Shown here: positions 42,836 to 51,205 of the stretch, piece by piece | Numbering within the stretch: position 1 is the stretch's first letter | Layout: the number at the start of each line of letters is the position of its first letter | Source: Chryseomicrobium palamuruense | GTDB taxonomy: Bacteria > Bacillota > Bacilli > Bacillales_A > Planococcaceae | NCBI RefSeq assembly: GCF_042649045.1 | Contig: NZ_JBHSEF010000026.1 | Span: 62,001-126,000, forward strand | Direction of reading: 5' to 3' | DNA: 64,000 nucleotides | Program-made: the position numbers and the translations under genes | The notes under the pieces: generated by a model | The model's database searches: none | Told to the model about the DNA's origin: nothing | Seen by the model: only the letters and a program-made list of their open reading frames with translations

Positions 42836-43906
42836 ATGAAAAAATTATTTTTTGTCATTGCCATCTTGGCATTATTCCTAGCAGCTTGTTCAAACTCTTC
42901 TTCTGAACCAGCGGATACAGCAACATCTACACAACCTGAAGCAACTGAGGAATCAGGCGAAGTGAATCTTTACACGAGCCGTCACTATGACGTAGATGAT
43001 GAGCTTTATGCAAAATTCACAGAAGAAACAGGAATTCAAGTGAATGTTATTAAAGGAGAAGCCGATGAGCTTTTAGAGCGTATTAAGCGTGAAGGAGATG
43101 CTACAGAGGCTGACCTACTTTACACAGCTGACGTTGGTAGATTATTCCGTGCGAAAGAAGAAGGCGTATTAGAAGCGGCAGAAAGTGATGTTCTTAGTGA
43201 ACAGATACCTGCTAAATACCGTGATGTAGACAACGAGTGGTTTGGTTTAACGAAACGTGCGCGCGTGATCGTTTATAATAAAGAAACCGTTCAACCAGAA
43301 GACCTTTCTACATACGAAGCGTTAACTGAAGAGCAGTGGAACGGACGCGTATTGATACGTTCATCAGAAAATGTATACAACCAGTCACTAGTTGCTTCAT
43401 TTATCGCAATTGATGGAGAAGAAAAGACAACAGAATGGGCACAAGGCTTAGTAAATAACTTTGCTCGTGATCCTGAAGGTGGCGACCGCGACCAAGCAAA
43501 AGCGATTGCTGCAGGTATTGGTGATGTCGCGATCATGAACACATACTACCTTGGTCAAATGCTAAATTCGGAAGATGCAGAAGAAGTAAAAGTTGCTGAA
43601 AACCTTGGTGTTTTCTTCCCGAACCAAGAAACGAATGGGACACACGTGAACATTTCTGGTGCAGGTGTTGTCAAAGGTTCTAAAAACAAAGAAAACGCCA
43701 TTAAACTACTTGAATTCTTATCTGCTGCTGAAGCACAAGAAGTATTTGCTGAAGCTAACTATGAATACCCAGTGAACGAAAACGTATCAGCTTCTGAGCT
43801 GCTTCAAACATGGGGTGAATACAAAGAACAAGATATCCCACTTTCTGATCTAGGTACTCACAACGCAAAATCTATCATGATCTTCAACCAAGTTGGTTGG
43901 AAGTAA
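42836..43906 (+). CDS. ferric iron ABC transporter, substrate-binding lipoprotein (FbpA/FutA type)
   Basis: A 356-residue extracellular lipoprotein. The signal peptide ends in lipobox LAAC (Cys18), followed by a Ser/Glu-rich linker and a periplasmic-binding fold starting VNLYTSRHYDVDDELYAKF, characteristic of FbpA/FutA ferric-binding proteins. Iron is supported by the Fur boxes and by the permease and ATPase downstream. It is separated from the permease by a terminator and a second promoter, which would give excess binding protein. Confidence 0.92.
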   Translation: MKKLFFVIAILALFLAACSNSSSEPADTATSTQPEATEESGEVNLYTSRHYDVDDELYAKFTEETGIQVNVIKGEADELLERIKREGDATEADLLYTADVGRLFRAKEEGVLEAAESDVLSEQIPAKYRDVDNEWFGLTKRARVIVYNKETVQPEDLSTYEALTEEQWNGRVLIRSSENVYNQSLVASFIAIDGEEKTTEWAQGLVNNFARDPEGGDRDQAKAIAAGIGDVAIMNTYYLGQMLNSEDAEEVKVAENLGVFFPNQETNGTHVNISGAGVVKGSKNKENAIKLLEFLSAAEAQEVFAEANYEYPVNENVSASELLQTWGEYKEQDIPLSDLGTHNAKSIMIFNQVGWK

Positions 43907-43917
43907 TTCAAATTCAT

Positions 43918-43944
43918 TCCTCCTCTTGTGGGAGGATTTTTTTT
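43918..43944 (+). terminator. terminator between binding protein and permease genes
   Basis: TCCTCC (43918-43923) / GGAGGA (43931-43936) followed by T8. It likely limits read-through into the permease gene. Confidence 0.75.
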
Positions 43945-43996
43945 GACTATTTACCGAGCATACGTCACAATCTTCGGGCAGGGAAGAAAGTCACAT

Positions 43997-44004
43997 GTTA
44001 TAAT
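43997..44004 (+). promoter_or_regulatory. extended -10 promoter before the iron permease gene
   Basis: TGTTATAAT gives an extended -10 with a perfect TATAAT; no good -35 is visible. It would restart transcription after the terminator. Confidence 0.45.
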
Positions 44005-44049
44005 GAACATCGCAAAGAAATTCGTTATATAGAAGGGTTTGACTCCCAC

Positions 44050-45684
44050 TTGAGAAAACTTTCTTATTACTTAAATGGATGGACGATTCTATCCGTCATT
44101 ATTGTCCTTACCTTATTGGCTCCCATGCTTCCAATCATTGGAGGACTCCTTGCTCCTACGAGTGAGAACTGGGAACATATTAAAGAATATATGCTTTGGA
44201 ATTATATGGAGACGACGTTTCTCCTTGTATTTTATACAGCCATCGGAACGATTGTCATTGGGACCAGTTTGGCGTGGCTCATTGCCCAATATGAATTTCC
44301 ACTAAGTCGGTTTTATAAATGGGCACTTATTTTGCCCTTATCCATCCCGCCATTCATCGCAGCATATACATATTCAGGAATGGTAAGCTACACAGGAGTC
44401 ATTCAATCCACACTAAGAAATGTGTTTGATGTTCAAGTGAACCAGCGCTTTTTTGACATTATGAACATACCGGGTGCGATTTTCATCTACACGATGTTTT
44501 TATACCCATATGTCTATACCATCACGCGTGTCTTCTTGACGCAACAAGCTGCATCCCTTGTCGAAAGTGCGAAACTCCTTGGGAAAGGACCTTGGGCGAT
44601 TTTCTTACAAGTGGTGCTTCCAATTTCCCGAGCTGCCATTATTGGCGGAGTTAGTCTGGTGTCGCTCGAAGTATTGAATGATTATGGTGTGGTAAAGTAT
44701 TATGGGATTCAAACGTTCAGTACGGCCATCTTCCAGACTTGGTTCGGACTTGGAGACATTGACGCTGCCATTAAATTAGCGGGTTCGTTAATGACGTTTG
44801 TGGTGCTGATGCTGGTCATTGAAAAACTGCTCCGAGGGACAAAGCAATTTAGTTACTCGAATACGAAAGTCAATCCGCTTCCAAAAGTAAAATTGACTGG
44901 CTTCCGGAAGTGGGGCGCGTTTAGTTACGTCACAGTCATTTTCAGTTTGGCGTTTTTGTTTCCGGTCATTCAATTAATGGATTGGTTCGTTTTAACATGG
45001 GGAGCCATTCCAAATGGAGAATTCACCACCTATATTAAAAATTCGGTATTGGTGGCGGGTATTGCAGCAGTCATCATTATTATCGGTGCATTGATTGTAG
45101 GGAACTTTCAGCGCTTTACGCGAGGGCGCATTGGAAAGGTTCTTCCGAAATTCACAATTGTCGGCTATTCCATTCCTGGTGCCGTCATAGCGGTTGCCAT
45201 TGTAACGATGTTTATTTGGCTTGATCGCCAATTGATTCCTCTCTATACAGCTTGGGGAATGGACCGATCGCTTGTCTTAAGTACCAGCGTCGTTATGCTC
45301 GTTGTCGCATATATCGTGCGGTTCTTCGCGATTGGCTACAATGCGATTGAGTCCGGATATGATAAAATTGGAGTAAACTTCAGTTTGGCATCACGGATGC
45401 TTGGAGCTTCCGTTTCAAAGACATTTTTTAAAGTGGATATCCCGCTTCTTAAAGGGGCTATCGTTTCCGGTTTGATGCTTGTGTTCGTAGATATTATGAA
45501 GGAAATTCCGCTTACGTTAATTTTGCGACCGTTTAACTTTGATACATTAGCCACGAAAGCGTTCCAATATGCGAGTGATGAGAAAATTATGCAAGCGAGT
45601 CAACCATCACTCATTATTATTATCATGAGCGCACTTGCAATCTTTATTTTCTATCGCCTACTTGATAAGGAGGATGCGAAATGA
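44050..45684 (+). CDS. ferric iron ABC transporter permease (FbpB type)
   Basis: A 544-residue double-length permease with about twelve membrane segments in two halves, each with an EAA-type loop (near SAKLLGKGPWAIFLQVVLP and ASRMLGASVSKTFFKVDIP). The start is uncertain: the frame runs back into the end of the binding-protein gene, but that stretch contains the terminator. TTG at 44050 (MRKLSYYLNGW) is the best start; its ribosome binding site AGAAGGG is 12 bases away. The stop overlaps the ATPase start (ATGA). Confidence 0.88.
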   Translation: MRKLSYYLNGWTILSVIIVLTLLAPMLPIIGGLLAPTSENWEHIKEYMLWNYMETTFLLVFYTAIGTIVIGTSLAWLIAQYEFPLSRFYKWALILPLSIPPFIAAYTYSGMVSYTGVIQSTLRNVFDVQVNQRFFDIMNIPGAIFIYTMFLYPYVYTITRVFLTQQAASLVESAKLLGKGPWAIFLQVVLPISRAAIIGGVSLVSLEVLNDYGVVKYYGIQTFSTAIFQTWFGLGDIDAAIKLAGSLMTFVVLMLVIEKLLRGTKQFSYSNTKVNPLPKVKLTGFRKWGAFSYVTVIFSLAFLFPVIQLMDWFVLTWGAIPNGEFTTYIKNSVLVAGIAAVIIIIGALIVGNFQRFTRGRIGKVLPKFTIVGYSIPGAVIAVAIVTMFIWLDRQLIPLYTAWGMDRSLVLSTSVVMLVVAYIVRFFAIGYNAIESGYDKIGVNFSLASRMLGASVSKTFFKVDIPLLKGAIVSGLMLVFVDIMKEIPLTLILRPFNFDTLATKAFQYASDEKIMQASQPSLIIIIMSALAIFIFYRLLDKEDAK

Positions 45685-46394
45685 CAATTGAAATCAAAGA
45701 CCTTTGCTTTGCTTACCGCAACAGTAAGGAATTAGCTGTCAATCAATTTTCGATGAACATCGAGACGGGAGAAGTCATTTCGATTCTTGGGCGAAGCGGA
45801 AGTGGAAAGAGTACGGTTCTTCGCATCTTGGCAGGGCTAGAAGTGCCGTCTGAAGGAGAATTTACGTTGTTCGGTGAAACGATGTTTGGAAAGTCGACAT
45901 TTGTGCAACCCGAAAAACGAGGGATTGGATTGGTCTTTCAAGATTATGCACTTTTTCCGCATATGACTGTTTTTGACAATGTGAAATTTGGATTAAGTAA
46001 ACTGTCGAAAACGGACCGCAACAAACGCGCAAATGAAGTACTCGAACTTGTGGAGATGCAGGATTATAAAAAGCGTTTTCCGCATCAGTTGAGCGGGGGA
46101 CAACAACAGCGTGTCGCTCTTGCCCGTGCGCTTGCCCCAAATCCGAAATTGTTGCTGCTCGATGAACCGTTTTCGAATTTAGATAAAGAACTGCAAAACA
46201 AAATTCGCGAAGAATTGTATTCGATTTTAAAACGTGCGCAGATTACGTCAATTTTTGTGACACATGATGAAGATGATGCACACACCATTGCGGACCGGAT
46301 CGTCAAACTTGATAAAGGAAAGGTCACCAAAATCGGACGACCGTGTGATATGCTGGGCACACCACTCAAGCGTCCGGAAGTCATTTTGAAATAG
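45681..46394 (+). CDS. ferric iron ABC transporter ATP-binding protein (FbpC-like, short)
   Basis: A 237-residue ABC ATPase with Walker A GRSGSGKST, Q-loop VFQDYALFPH, signature LSGGQQQRVALARAL and Walker B LLLLDEP. It is shorter than typical FbpC (about 350), ending soon after the nucleotide-binding domain, so the C-terminal TOBE-like regulatory domain is missing. It starts in the permease stop codon. No obvious terminator separates it from the thrS promoter. Confidence 0.9.
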   Translation: MTIEIKDLCFAYRNSKELAVNQFSMNIETGEVISILGRSGSGKSTVLRILAGLEVPSEGEFTLFGETMFGKSTFVQPEKRGIGLVFQDYALFPHMTVFDNVKFGLSKLSKTDRNKRANEVLELVEMQDYKKRFPHQLSGGQQQRVALARALAPNPKLLLLDEPFSNLDKELQNKIREELYSILKRAQITSIFVTHDEDDAHTIADRIVKLDKGKVTKIGRPCDMLGTPLKRPEVILK

Positions 46395-46397
46395 GTC

Positions 46398-46426
46398 TTG
46401 CTAATTCAGCTATGACTCGGTATACT
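46398..46426 (+). promoter_or_regulatory. sigma-A promoter of thrS
   Basis: TTGCTA (46398-46403) and TATACT (46421-46426), 17-base spacer. The start near 46433 gives a leader of about 277 nt. Confidence 0.7.
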
Positions 46427-46432
46427 AATTTT

Positions 46433-46675
46433 CATATTAGGTTAGATGTAGGGATGAGGACACGAAGTCACCCTTTCGCCATTCAAGAGAGAGAAGCCAA
46501 GGCTGCAAGCTTCTTATGGTTGAACGTTACTTTACCACCTCTGAACAGTGTGCAACTCAATGCGCACCGGTACCGGCCGTTATCCGATGTAGAGCTTCGA
46601 TTGTCTATGGACAATCTGAAGAAGGGTGGAACCACGAATTTATTCCTCGTCCCTTTATTGGGACGGGGATTTTTT
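46433..46675 (+). promoter_or_regulatory. T-box riboswitch leader of thrS
   Basis: tRNA-sensing leader filling the 315-base gap before thrS. Evidence: GATGAGGACA near the 5' end, a Stem I region with AGAAGC/GCTTCT, the T-box GAAGGGTGGAACCACG at 46621-46636, and the terminator stem CCTCGTCCC (46645-46653) / GGGACGGGG (46660-46668) with a T run. Uncharged tRNA-Thr should favour the antiterminator. The specifier codon is probably ACT at 46529 or ACC at 46534; I could not fix it. Confidence 0.9.
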
Positions 46676-46709
46676 GCGTTCTGCACCACAAAAAGAAGGA
46701 GAGATTCGT

Positions 46710-48653
46710 ATGTCAGAAAACATTCAATTAGTTTATCCAGACGGTGCTGTAAAAGAGTTTGAACGTGGCACGACAATGGAAGACGTTGCTCAGTCCATCA
46801 GCCCAGGTCTTCGCAAAAAAGCACTTGCTGCTAAAGTTGGTGGCAAATTAGTCGATTTGAAGACGCCTCTTACGGAAGGTGGCAAAATGGAAATCATCAC
46901 ACCGGATGCACCGGACGCGCTAGAGATTTTACGTCACTCATCTGCCCACTTATTAGCACAAGCTGTCAAACGTTTGTATCCGGATGCGAAGCTTGGCGTA
47001 GGTCCAGTTATTGATGGTGGATTCTATTATGATATTGATTCAGAAGAGCCGATCACTTCAGAAGACCTTGTGACAATTGAAAAAGAAATGAAAAAAATCA
47101 TCAATGAAAATATAGCGATTACACGTCATGTTGTTTCACGCGACGAAGCGTATGCTCGTTTTTCTGAAATTGAAGATCCATACAAGTTAGAACTGCTTGA
47201 AGCGATTCCAGCAGATGAGCAAGTATCAATCTATGAACAAGGGGAGTTCTTCGACCTTTGCCGTGGTGTCCATGTCCCGTCTACTGGGAAGCTAAAAGAG
47301 TTTAAACTGTTGAGTGTCGCGGGTGCTTACTGGCGCGGAGACAGCAACAATAAAATGCTTCAGCGTATTTACGGAACAGCGTTCTTTACTAAAGAAGATT
47401 TGAATGAACATCTTCGCTTATTAGAAGAAGCGAAAGAGCGTGACCACCGCAAAATCGGTAAAGAACTTGATCTATTCATGAACAGTCAAAAAGTCGGCCA
47501 AGGTCTTCCGTTATGGCTTCCAAAAGGGGCAACAATCCGCCGTATTATCGAGCGATATATCGTAGATAAAGAAGTCCAACTTGGCTACGACCACGTCTAC
47601 ACACCAGTGATGGCAAGTGTAGAGCTTTATAAAACAAGTGGACACTGGGATCATTACCAGGAAAACATGTTCCCCGTGATGGCTATGGACAATGAAGAGC
47701 TTGTTCTTCGTCCGATGAACTGCCCACACCACATGATGATTTTCAAAAACGGCATTCACTCATACCGCAACCTGCCGATTCGCATTGCAGAACTCGGTAC
47801 GATGCACCGGTATGAGATGTCAGGTGCATTATCCGGTCTTCAACGCGTTCGTGGTATGACGTTAAACGATGCGCATATATTCGTGCGTCCGGATCAGATC
47901 AAAGAAGAGTTCAAACGTGTGGTTCAGTTGATTCTTGAAGTATATAAAGACTTTAATTTAGAAGACTATTCATTCCGTCTATCGTACCGTGATCCTGCGG
48001 ATACAGAGAAATACTTTGATGATGATCAAATGTGGGAACGCGCACAAGGTATGTTAAAAGAAGCGATGGATGAGCTTGGACTCGACTACTATGAAGCAGA
48101 AGGAGAAGCTGCTTTCTACGGACCAAAGCTTGACGTCATGGTTAAAACAGCTTTAGGTAAAGAAGAAACGCTTTCAACAGCGCAACTTGACTTCTTATTA
48201 CCAGAACGATTCGATCTGAACTACATTGGAGAAGATGGAGAGAAGCACCGCCCAGTCGTTATCCACCGTGGAGTTGTATCGACCATGGAACGCTTTGTTG
48301 CCTTCTTAATCGAAGAATACAAAGGTGCATTCCCAACATGGCTTGCCCCAGTACAAGTTCAAATCATTCCGGTATCGAACGAAGTGCACCATGATTACGC
48401 GAAGCAATTAGAAGAACAGTTTAAATCCAAAGGCTTCCGCGTGCACATTGATGACCGCGAGGAGAAACTGGGATACAAGATCCGTGAAGCTCAGATGCAA
48501 AAGATTCCGTACATGCTTGTTCTTGGCGATAAAGAGAAAGACGCAGGCGAAGTCAACGTCCGTAAGTACGGAGAACAAAAATCCGAAAGCATGGCATCAG
48601 AAGACTTCATAGCTCATATTTTAAAAGAAGTGCAATTCTCTGTTGACAAGTGA
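46710..48653 (+). CDS. thrS: threonyl-tRNA synthetase
   Basis: Charges tRNA-Thr. The 647-residue class II enzyme has an N-terminal TGS domain (about 1-64), an editing domain with HSSAHLLAQA near residue 73, the catalytic core with zinc ligand Cys in MNCPHHMM near residue 336, and the C-terminal anticodon-binding domain (about 540-640). ATG at 46710 is preceded by GAAGGAGAG; the frame extends into the T-box leader but that part is not coding. Confidence 0.98.
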   Translation: MSENIQLVYPDGAVKEFERGTTMEDVAQSISPGLRKKALAAKVGGKLVDLKTPLTEGGKMEIITPDAPDALEILRHSSAHLLAQAVKRLYPDAKLGVGPVIDGGFYYDIDSEEPITSEDLVTIEKEMKKIINENIAITRHVVSRDEAYARFSEIEDPYKLELLEAIPADEQVSIYEQGEFFDLCRGVHVPSTGKLKEFKLLSVAGAYWRGDSNNKMLQRIYGTAFFTKEDLNEHLRLLEEAKERDHRKIGKELDLFMNSQKVGQGLPLWLPKGATIRRIIERYIVDKEVQLGYDHVYTPVMASVELYKTSGHWDHYQENMFPVMAMDNEELVLRPMNCPHHMMIFKNGIHSYRNLPIRIAELGTMHRYEMSGALSGLQRVRGMTLNDAHIFVRPDQIKEEFKRVVQLILEVYKDFNLEDYSFRLSYRDPADTEKYFDDDQMWERAQGMLKEAMDELGLDYYEAEGEAAFYGPKLDVMVKTALGKEETLSTAQLDFLLPERFDLNYIGEDGEKHRPVVIHRGVVSTMERFVAFLIEEYKGAFPTWLAPVQVQIIPVSNEVHHDYAKQLEEQFKSKGFRVHIDDREEKLGYKIREAQMQKIPYMLVLGDKEKDAGEVNVRKYGEQKSESMASEDFIAHILKEVQFSVDK

Positions 48654-48671
48654 CTCGTTGGGTGATATAGT
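48643..48671 (+). promoter_or_regulatory. strong sigma-A promoter of infC-rpmI-rplT
   Basis: A perfect TTGACA (48643-48648) inside the last thrS codons, 17-base spacer, TATAGT (48666-48671). Confidence 0.85.
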
Positions 48672-48677
48672 TAATAA

Positions 48678-48830
48678 GGTTATTGAATACATGTTTGTGG
48701 TATAAGAAGAGGCTGCCCGCTTCTCACCTGTTCGACACATTGTTGACTGGTTCGCACAAGAACGACTTTCACATGCGTAAGCATGTCGTATAGCGGCGGG
48801 CAGACAGAGATGTCTGCCCGCTTTTTATAT
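48678..48830 (+). promoter_or_regulatory. L20 leader (autoregulatory attenuator of infC-rpmI-rplT)
   Basis: Transcription-attenuation leader bound by ribosomal protein L20. The terminator is a perfect 11-bp stem GCGGGCAGACA (48796-48806) / TGTCTGCCCGC (48811-48821) with T5. CTGCCCGC at 48713-48720 is complementary to the left arm (GCGGGCAG) and forms the competing antiterminator. Position and architecture match the known Bacillus infC leader. Confidence 0.85.
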
Positions 48831-48905
48831 GGGTACAAGTTGTGAATAGCAACTGCACTTCATACCCGACTTTGTATTCGCGATACTATTTGGAGGTGGA
48901 TTATT

Positions 48906-49421
48906 ATTAGCAAAGACATGTATGTAAACGAAGGCATCCGCGCAAGAGAATTACGTGTAATTGACCAAAACGGTGATCAACTTGGACTAAAAACACGTAA
49001 CGAAGCGCTTGAGATCGCTGCTCGCGTTAACTTAGACCTTGTCCTTGTGGCCCCTCAAGCCAAGCCACCTGTTGCGCGAATTATGGATTATGGTAAATTC
49101 AAATTCGAACAGCAGAAAAAAGATCGCGAGATTCGTAAAAATCAAAAGATTGTCGTTATGAAAGAGGTTCGCTTGAGCCCTTCTATTGATGAACATGATT
49201 TCCAAACGAAACTTCGTAATGCCATTAAGTTCCTTGAAAAAGGGGACAAAGTGAAAGCATCGATCCGATTCAAAGGCCGTGCGATTACGCATAAAGAGAT
49301 TGGACAACGTGTCCTTGATCGATTTGCGGAAGCATGTACAGAGGTTTCTACTGTAGAGCAGAAACCGAAAATGGACGGACGCAGCATGTTCTTGGTTTTA
49401 GCGCCAAAGAACGAGAAATAA
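48906..49421 (+). CDS. infC: translation initiation factor IF-3 (AUU start)
   Basis: IF-3 controls start-codon fidelity and ribosome dissociation. Read from ATT at 48906 it gives a 171-residue protein beginning MSKDMYVNEGIRAREL, colinear with Bacillus IF-3, and GGAGGTGG ends 6 bases before. The downstream ATG at 48918 would remove four residues and be too far from the ribosome binding site. AUU start codons on infC are the classic basis of IF-3 autoregulation. The body shows KPPVARIMDYGKF and IRFKGRAITHKEIG. Confidence 0.95.
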   Translation: MSKDMYVNEGIRARELRVIDQNGDQLGLKTRNEALEIAARVNLDLVLVAPQAKPPVARIMDYGKFKFEQQKKDREIRKNQKIVVMKEVRLSPSIDEHDFQTKLRNAIKFLEKGDKVKASIRFKGRAITHKEIGQRVLDRFAEACTEVSTVEQKPKMDGRSMFLVLAPKNEK

Positions 49422-49452
49422 GCATTTAGAAATTGTTTAGGAGGAATTCGAC

Positions 49453-49653
49453 ATGCCGAAAATGAAAACTCACCGTGGAGCAGCTAAGCGCTTCAAGAAA
49501 ACGGGTACTGGGAAACTTAAGCACGACCGTGCATATGGTAGCCACTTATTTGGAAACAAATCTACAAAAGCGAAACGCAAACTTCGCAAGCTGAAAGTAG
49601 TTTCTTCAGGCGACTACAAGCGCATCCGTACACTATTAACGTACATGAAGTAA
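49453..49653 (+). CDS. rpmI: 50S ribosomal protein L35
   Basis: A 66-residue basic ribosomal protein starting MPKMKTHRGAAKRFKKTG with the conserved AYGSHLFGNKSTKAKRKLR. It is the middle gene of infC-rpmI-rplT, with TAGGAGG 8 bases before its ATG; normally its translation is controlled together with L20. Confidence 0.98.
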   Translation: MPKMKTHRGAAKRFKKTGTGKLKHDRAYGSHLFGNKSTKAKRKLRKLKVVSSGDYKRIRTLLTYMK

Positions 49654-49689
49654 TTCGACTATAAATGAAATAGCAGGAGGTTGTTTAAT

Positions 49690-50049
49690 ATGCCACGTGT
49701 AAAAGGTGGATCAGTAACGCGTCAGCGTCGTAAAAAAGTCATTAAATTAGCTAAGGGATACTACGGTTCAAAACACACACTTTATAAAGTTGCTAATCAA
49801 GCAGTTATGAAGTCTGGTATGTACGCATACCGTGACCGTCGTCAAAAGAAACGTGATTTCCGTAGACTATGGATCACACGTATCAACGCGGCAGCACGTT
49901 TGAATGGTCTTTCTTACAGCCGTTTAATGTTCGGTCTTAAATTAGCAGGTATCGAAGTTAACCGTAAAATGTTAGCTGACCTAGCTGTAACGGATGCAGG
50001 TGCATTCACTCAGTTAGCAGACGCTGCTAAAAAAGCAATGAACAAATAA
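49690..50049 (+). CDS. rplT: 50S ribosomal protein L20
   Basis: A 119-residue assembly protein of the large subunit that binds 23S rRNA and its own leader. It starts MPRVKGGSVTRQRRKK at 49690, with AGGAGG 9-10 bases upstream; the in-frame ATG at 49681 is rejected because it is too near the site and adds residues absent from the family. A terminator follows. Confidence 0.98.
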   Translation: MPRVKGGSVTRQRRKKVIKLAKGYYGSKHTLYKVANQAVMKSGMYAYRDRRQKKRDFRRLWITRINAAARLNGLSYSRLMFGLKLAGIEVNRKMLADLAVTDAGAFTQLADAAKKAMNK

Positions 50050-50062
50050 GAACCAACACAAG

Positions 50063-50092
50063 CTCTTCCTCTTATAGAGGGAGAGTTTTTTC
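50063..50092 (+). terminator. intrinsic terminator after rplT
   Basis: CTCTTCCTCT (50063-50072) / AGAGGGAGAG (50076-50085) with one G-U pair, then TTTTTTC. Confidence 0.87.
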
Positions 50093-50112
50093 TTTGGATT
50101 CAGACAAAAAAT

Positions 50113-50258
50113 ATAGTGGCGGGACGATGAGCATAATGGTCATAGTGCTTTAAGACAGTAAATTAAAAGAATAATAGTGATGTATCAAGAATAGAGTGAA
50201 GATGCACATAATGACTAATTAAAGCCACATAGTGATTAATTAAGGAAACAATAGATGG
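50113..50258. repeat. degenerate array of ATARTG-containing repeats
   Basis: The 277-base gap between rplT and ysdA holds copies of ATAGTG/ATAATG at 50113, 50133, 50142, 50174, 50208 and 50229, with ATAGAGTG at 50191 and ATAGATGG at 50251. The best pair, CACATAATGACTAATTAA and CACATAGTGATTAATTAA, is 21 bases apart. No coding potential and no recognised RNA were seen. Confidence 0.5.
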
Positions 50259-50326
50259 TTTAACAAATCGAACTTAGATTTCATCACTCAATTTTGCTAC
50301 ACTAGAAAAGAAAGTGGGGGAAATGG

Positions 50327-50596
50327 ATGGAATACATTTGGATAATTATCGTCATCATGTCAGTTATCACATTTTTTGTAATGAGGTATGATAAGAAGCA
50401 AGCGCAACAAAGAGGACAGCGTGTGCCGGAAAATACACTATGGCTTTTAGCCTTACTTGGAGGAGGTCCCGGAGCATACGCTGGTATGCAGATGTTTCGT
50501 CATAAAACGAAACATACATCGTTTCGTGTAGGATTTTTAATTCTTGCCATCTTGCAGCTTTTTCTCATCCTCTGGATCAATCAGCAGGTGAGTTGA
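50327..50596 (+). CDS. ysdA: DUF1294 membrane protein YsdA
   Basis: An 89-residue protein with two hydrophobic helices (about 3-18 and 68-85) and the DUF1294 core RVPENTLWLLALLGGGPGAYAGM. The function is unknown. It occupies the place of ysdA after rplT in Bacillus, although the rplT terminator and a repeat-filled gap separate it here. GTGGGGG precedes the ATG by 6 bases. Confidence 0.88.
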   Translation: MEYIWIIIVIMSVITFFVMRYDKKQAQQRGQRVPENTLWLLALLGGGPGAYAGMQMFRHKTKHTSFRVGFLILAILQLFLILWINQQVS

Positions 50597-50625
50597 AAGT
50601 GGAATAAGAAGTAACTAAAGAAGTA

Positions 50626-50700
50626 TTCGCAAAGGTGAAACTCAGGGCAGTTCGCAGTGCTAAAGTCAAAACTGTTCATAGAGCCAAAAATTCGGCCTAG
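50626..50700. repeat. possible second degenerate repeat tract after ysdA
   Basis: TTCGC (50626), TTCGC (50651), TTCAT (50675) and TTCGG (50691) each precede a short G/A-rich block, spaced 25, 24 and 16 bases. The similarity is weak and may be chance. Confidence 0.25.
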
Positions 50701-50716
50701 TTTAAATAAATCAAAC

Positions 50717-50739
50717 GAAAAAGCCGGTTTACACCGACT
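50717..50739 (-). terminator. terminator after ysdB, including its stop codon
   Basis: On the minus strand AGTCGGT (50739-50733) pairs with ACCGGCT (50728-50722), one G-U pair, then TTTTTC. The ysdB stop lies in the loop. Confidence 0.75.
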
Positions 50740-51118
50740 CATCTTTCACTCTCATTAAGTCTTCAATAGGATTTTTCCAGTTGATCTCCGCATTCGGATA
50801 ACTCATGCGGATTTCGTTTTCGAGGAAAAGAAAATCTTCCCGCGTCAGCCCTTGCAATTTCACGGAATCATGGATCCATACAAAAATGGAGACCACATCA
50901 AATGCGTCAGTCGTGGTACCTAGATATTTTTCGCCTTCGAAGAGGGCTCCGCGGTACGCAATAAAAAAGTTTTTGCGTGCATTTTTGCTATCATCATAAA
51001 AGTAATACGTTTCTTTTTCAATTGCTTCATCGAGTTTGCGTTTTGAATCGAATAAATACTTTAGAACACGGTACATTGCATAAATAAGAACCGCGATAAG
51101 AATCAAACGAAAAATCAT
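50729..51118 (-). CDS. ysdB: YsdB-like protein
   Basis: A 129-residue protein with one N-terminal membrane helix (about 2-20) and a cytoplasmic domain including ETYYFYDDSKNARKNFF. It corresponds to YsdB, which lies between ysdA and ysdC in Bacillus; the function is unknown (sigma-W regulated in Bacillus subtilis). GGGAGTGG lies before the ATG. It is transcribed against its neighbours. Confidence 0.85.
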   Translation of the reverse strand: MIFRLILIAVLIYAMYRVLKYLFDSKRKLDEAIEKETYYFYDDSKNARKNFFIAYRGALFEGEKYLGTTTDAFDVVSIFVWIHDSVKLQGLTREDFLFLENEIRMSYPNAEINWKNPIEDLMRVKDESV

Positions 51119-51205
51119 GACACCACTCCCTATACATACTTCTACCTTAGATACGTATGAGAATTAATTTGGTTTCAAACTATTTTAAATAAAGGTGTGA
51201 AAAAA

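Noticed and set aside
43897..44049. N-terminal extension of the iron permease from ATG 43897
   Set aside because: It would overlap the binding-protein stop codon and translate through the terminator hairpin and promoter; the sequence is not hydrophobic or conserved-looking.
46412..46776. Open frames on both strands across the thrS leader
   Set aside because: The region is a T-box riboswitch with terminator; the frames lack ribosome binding sites and family similarity.
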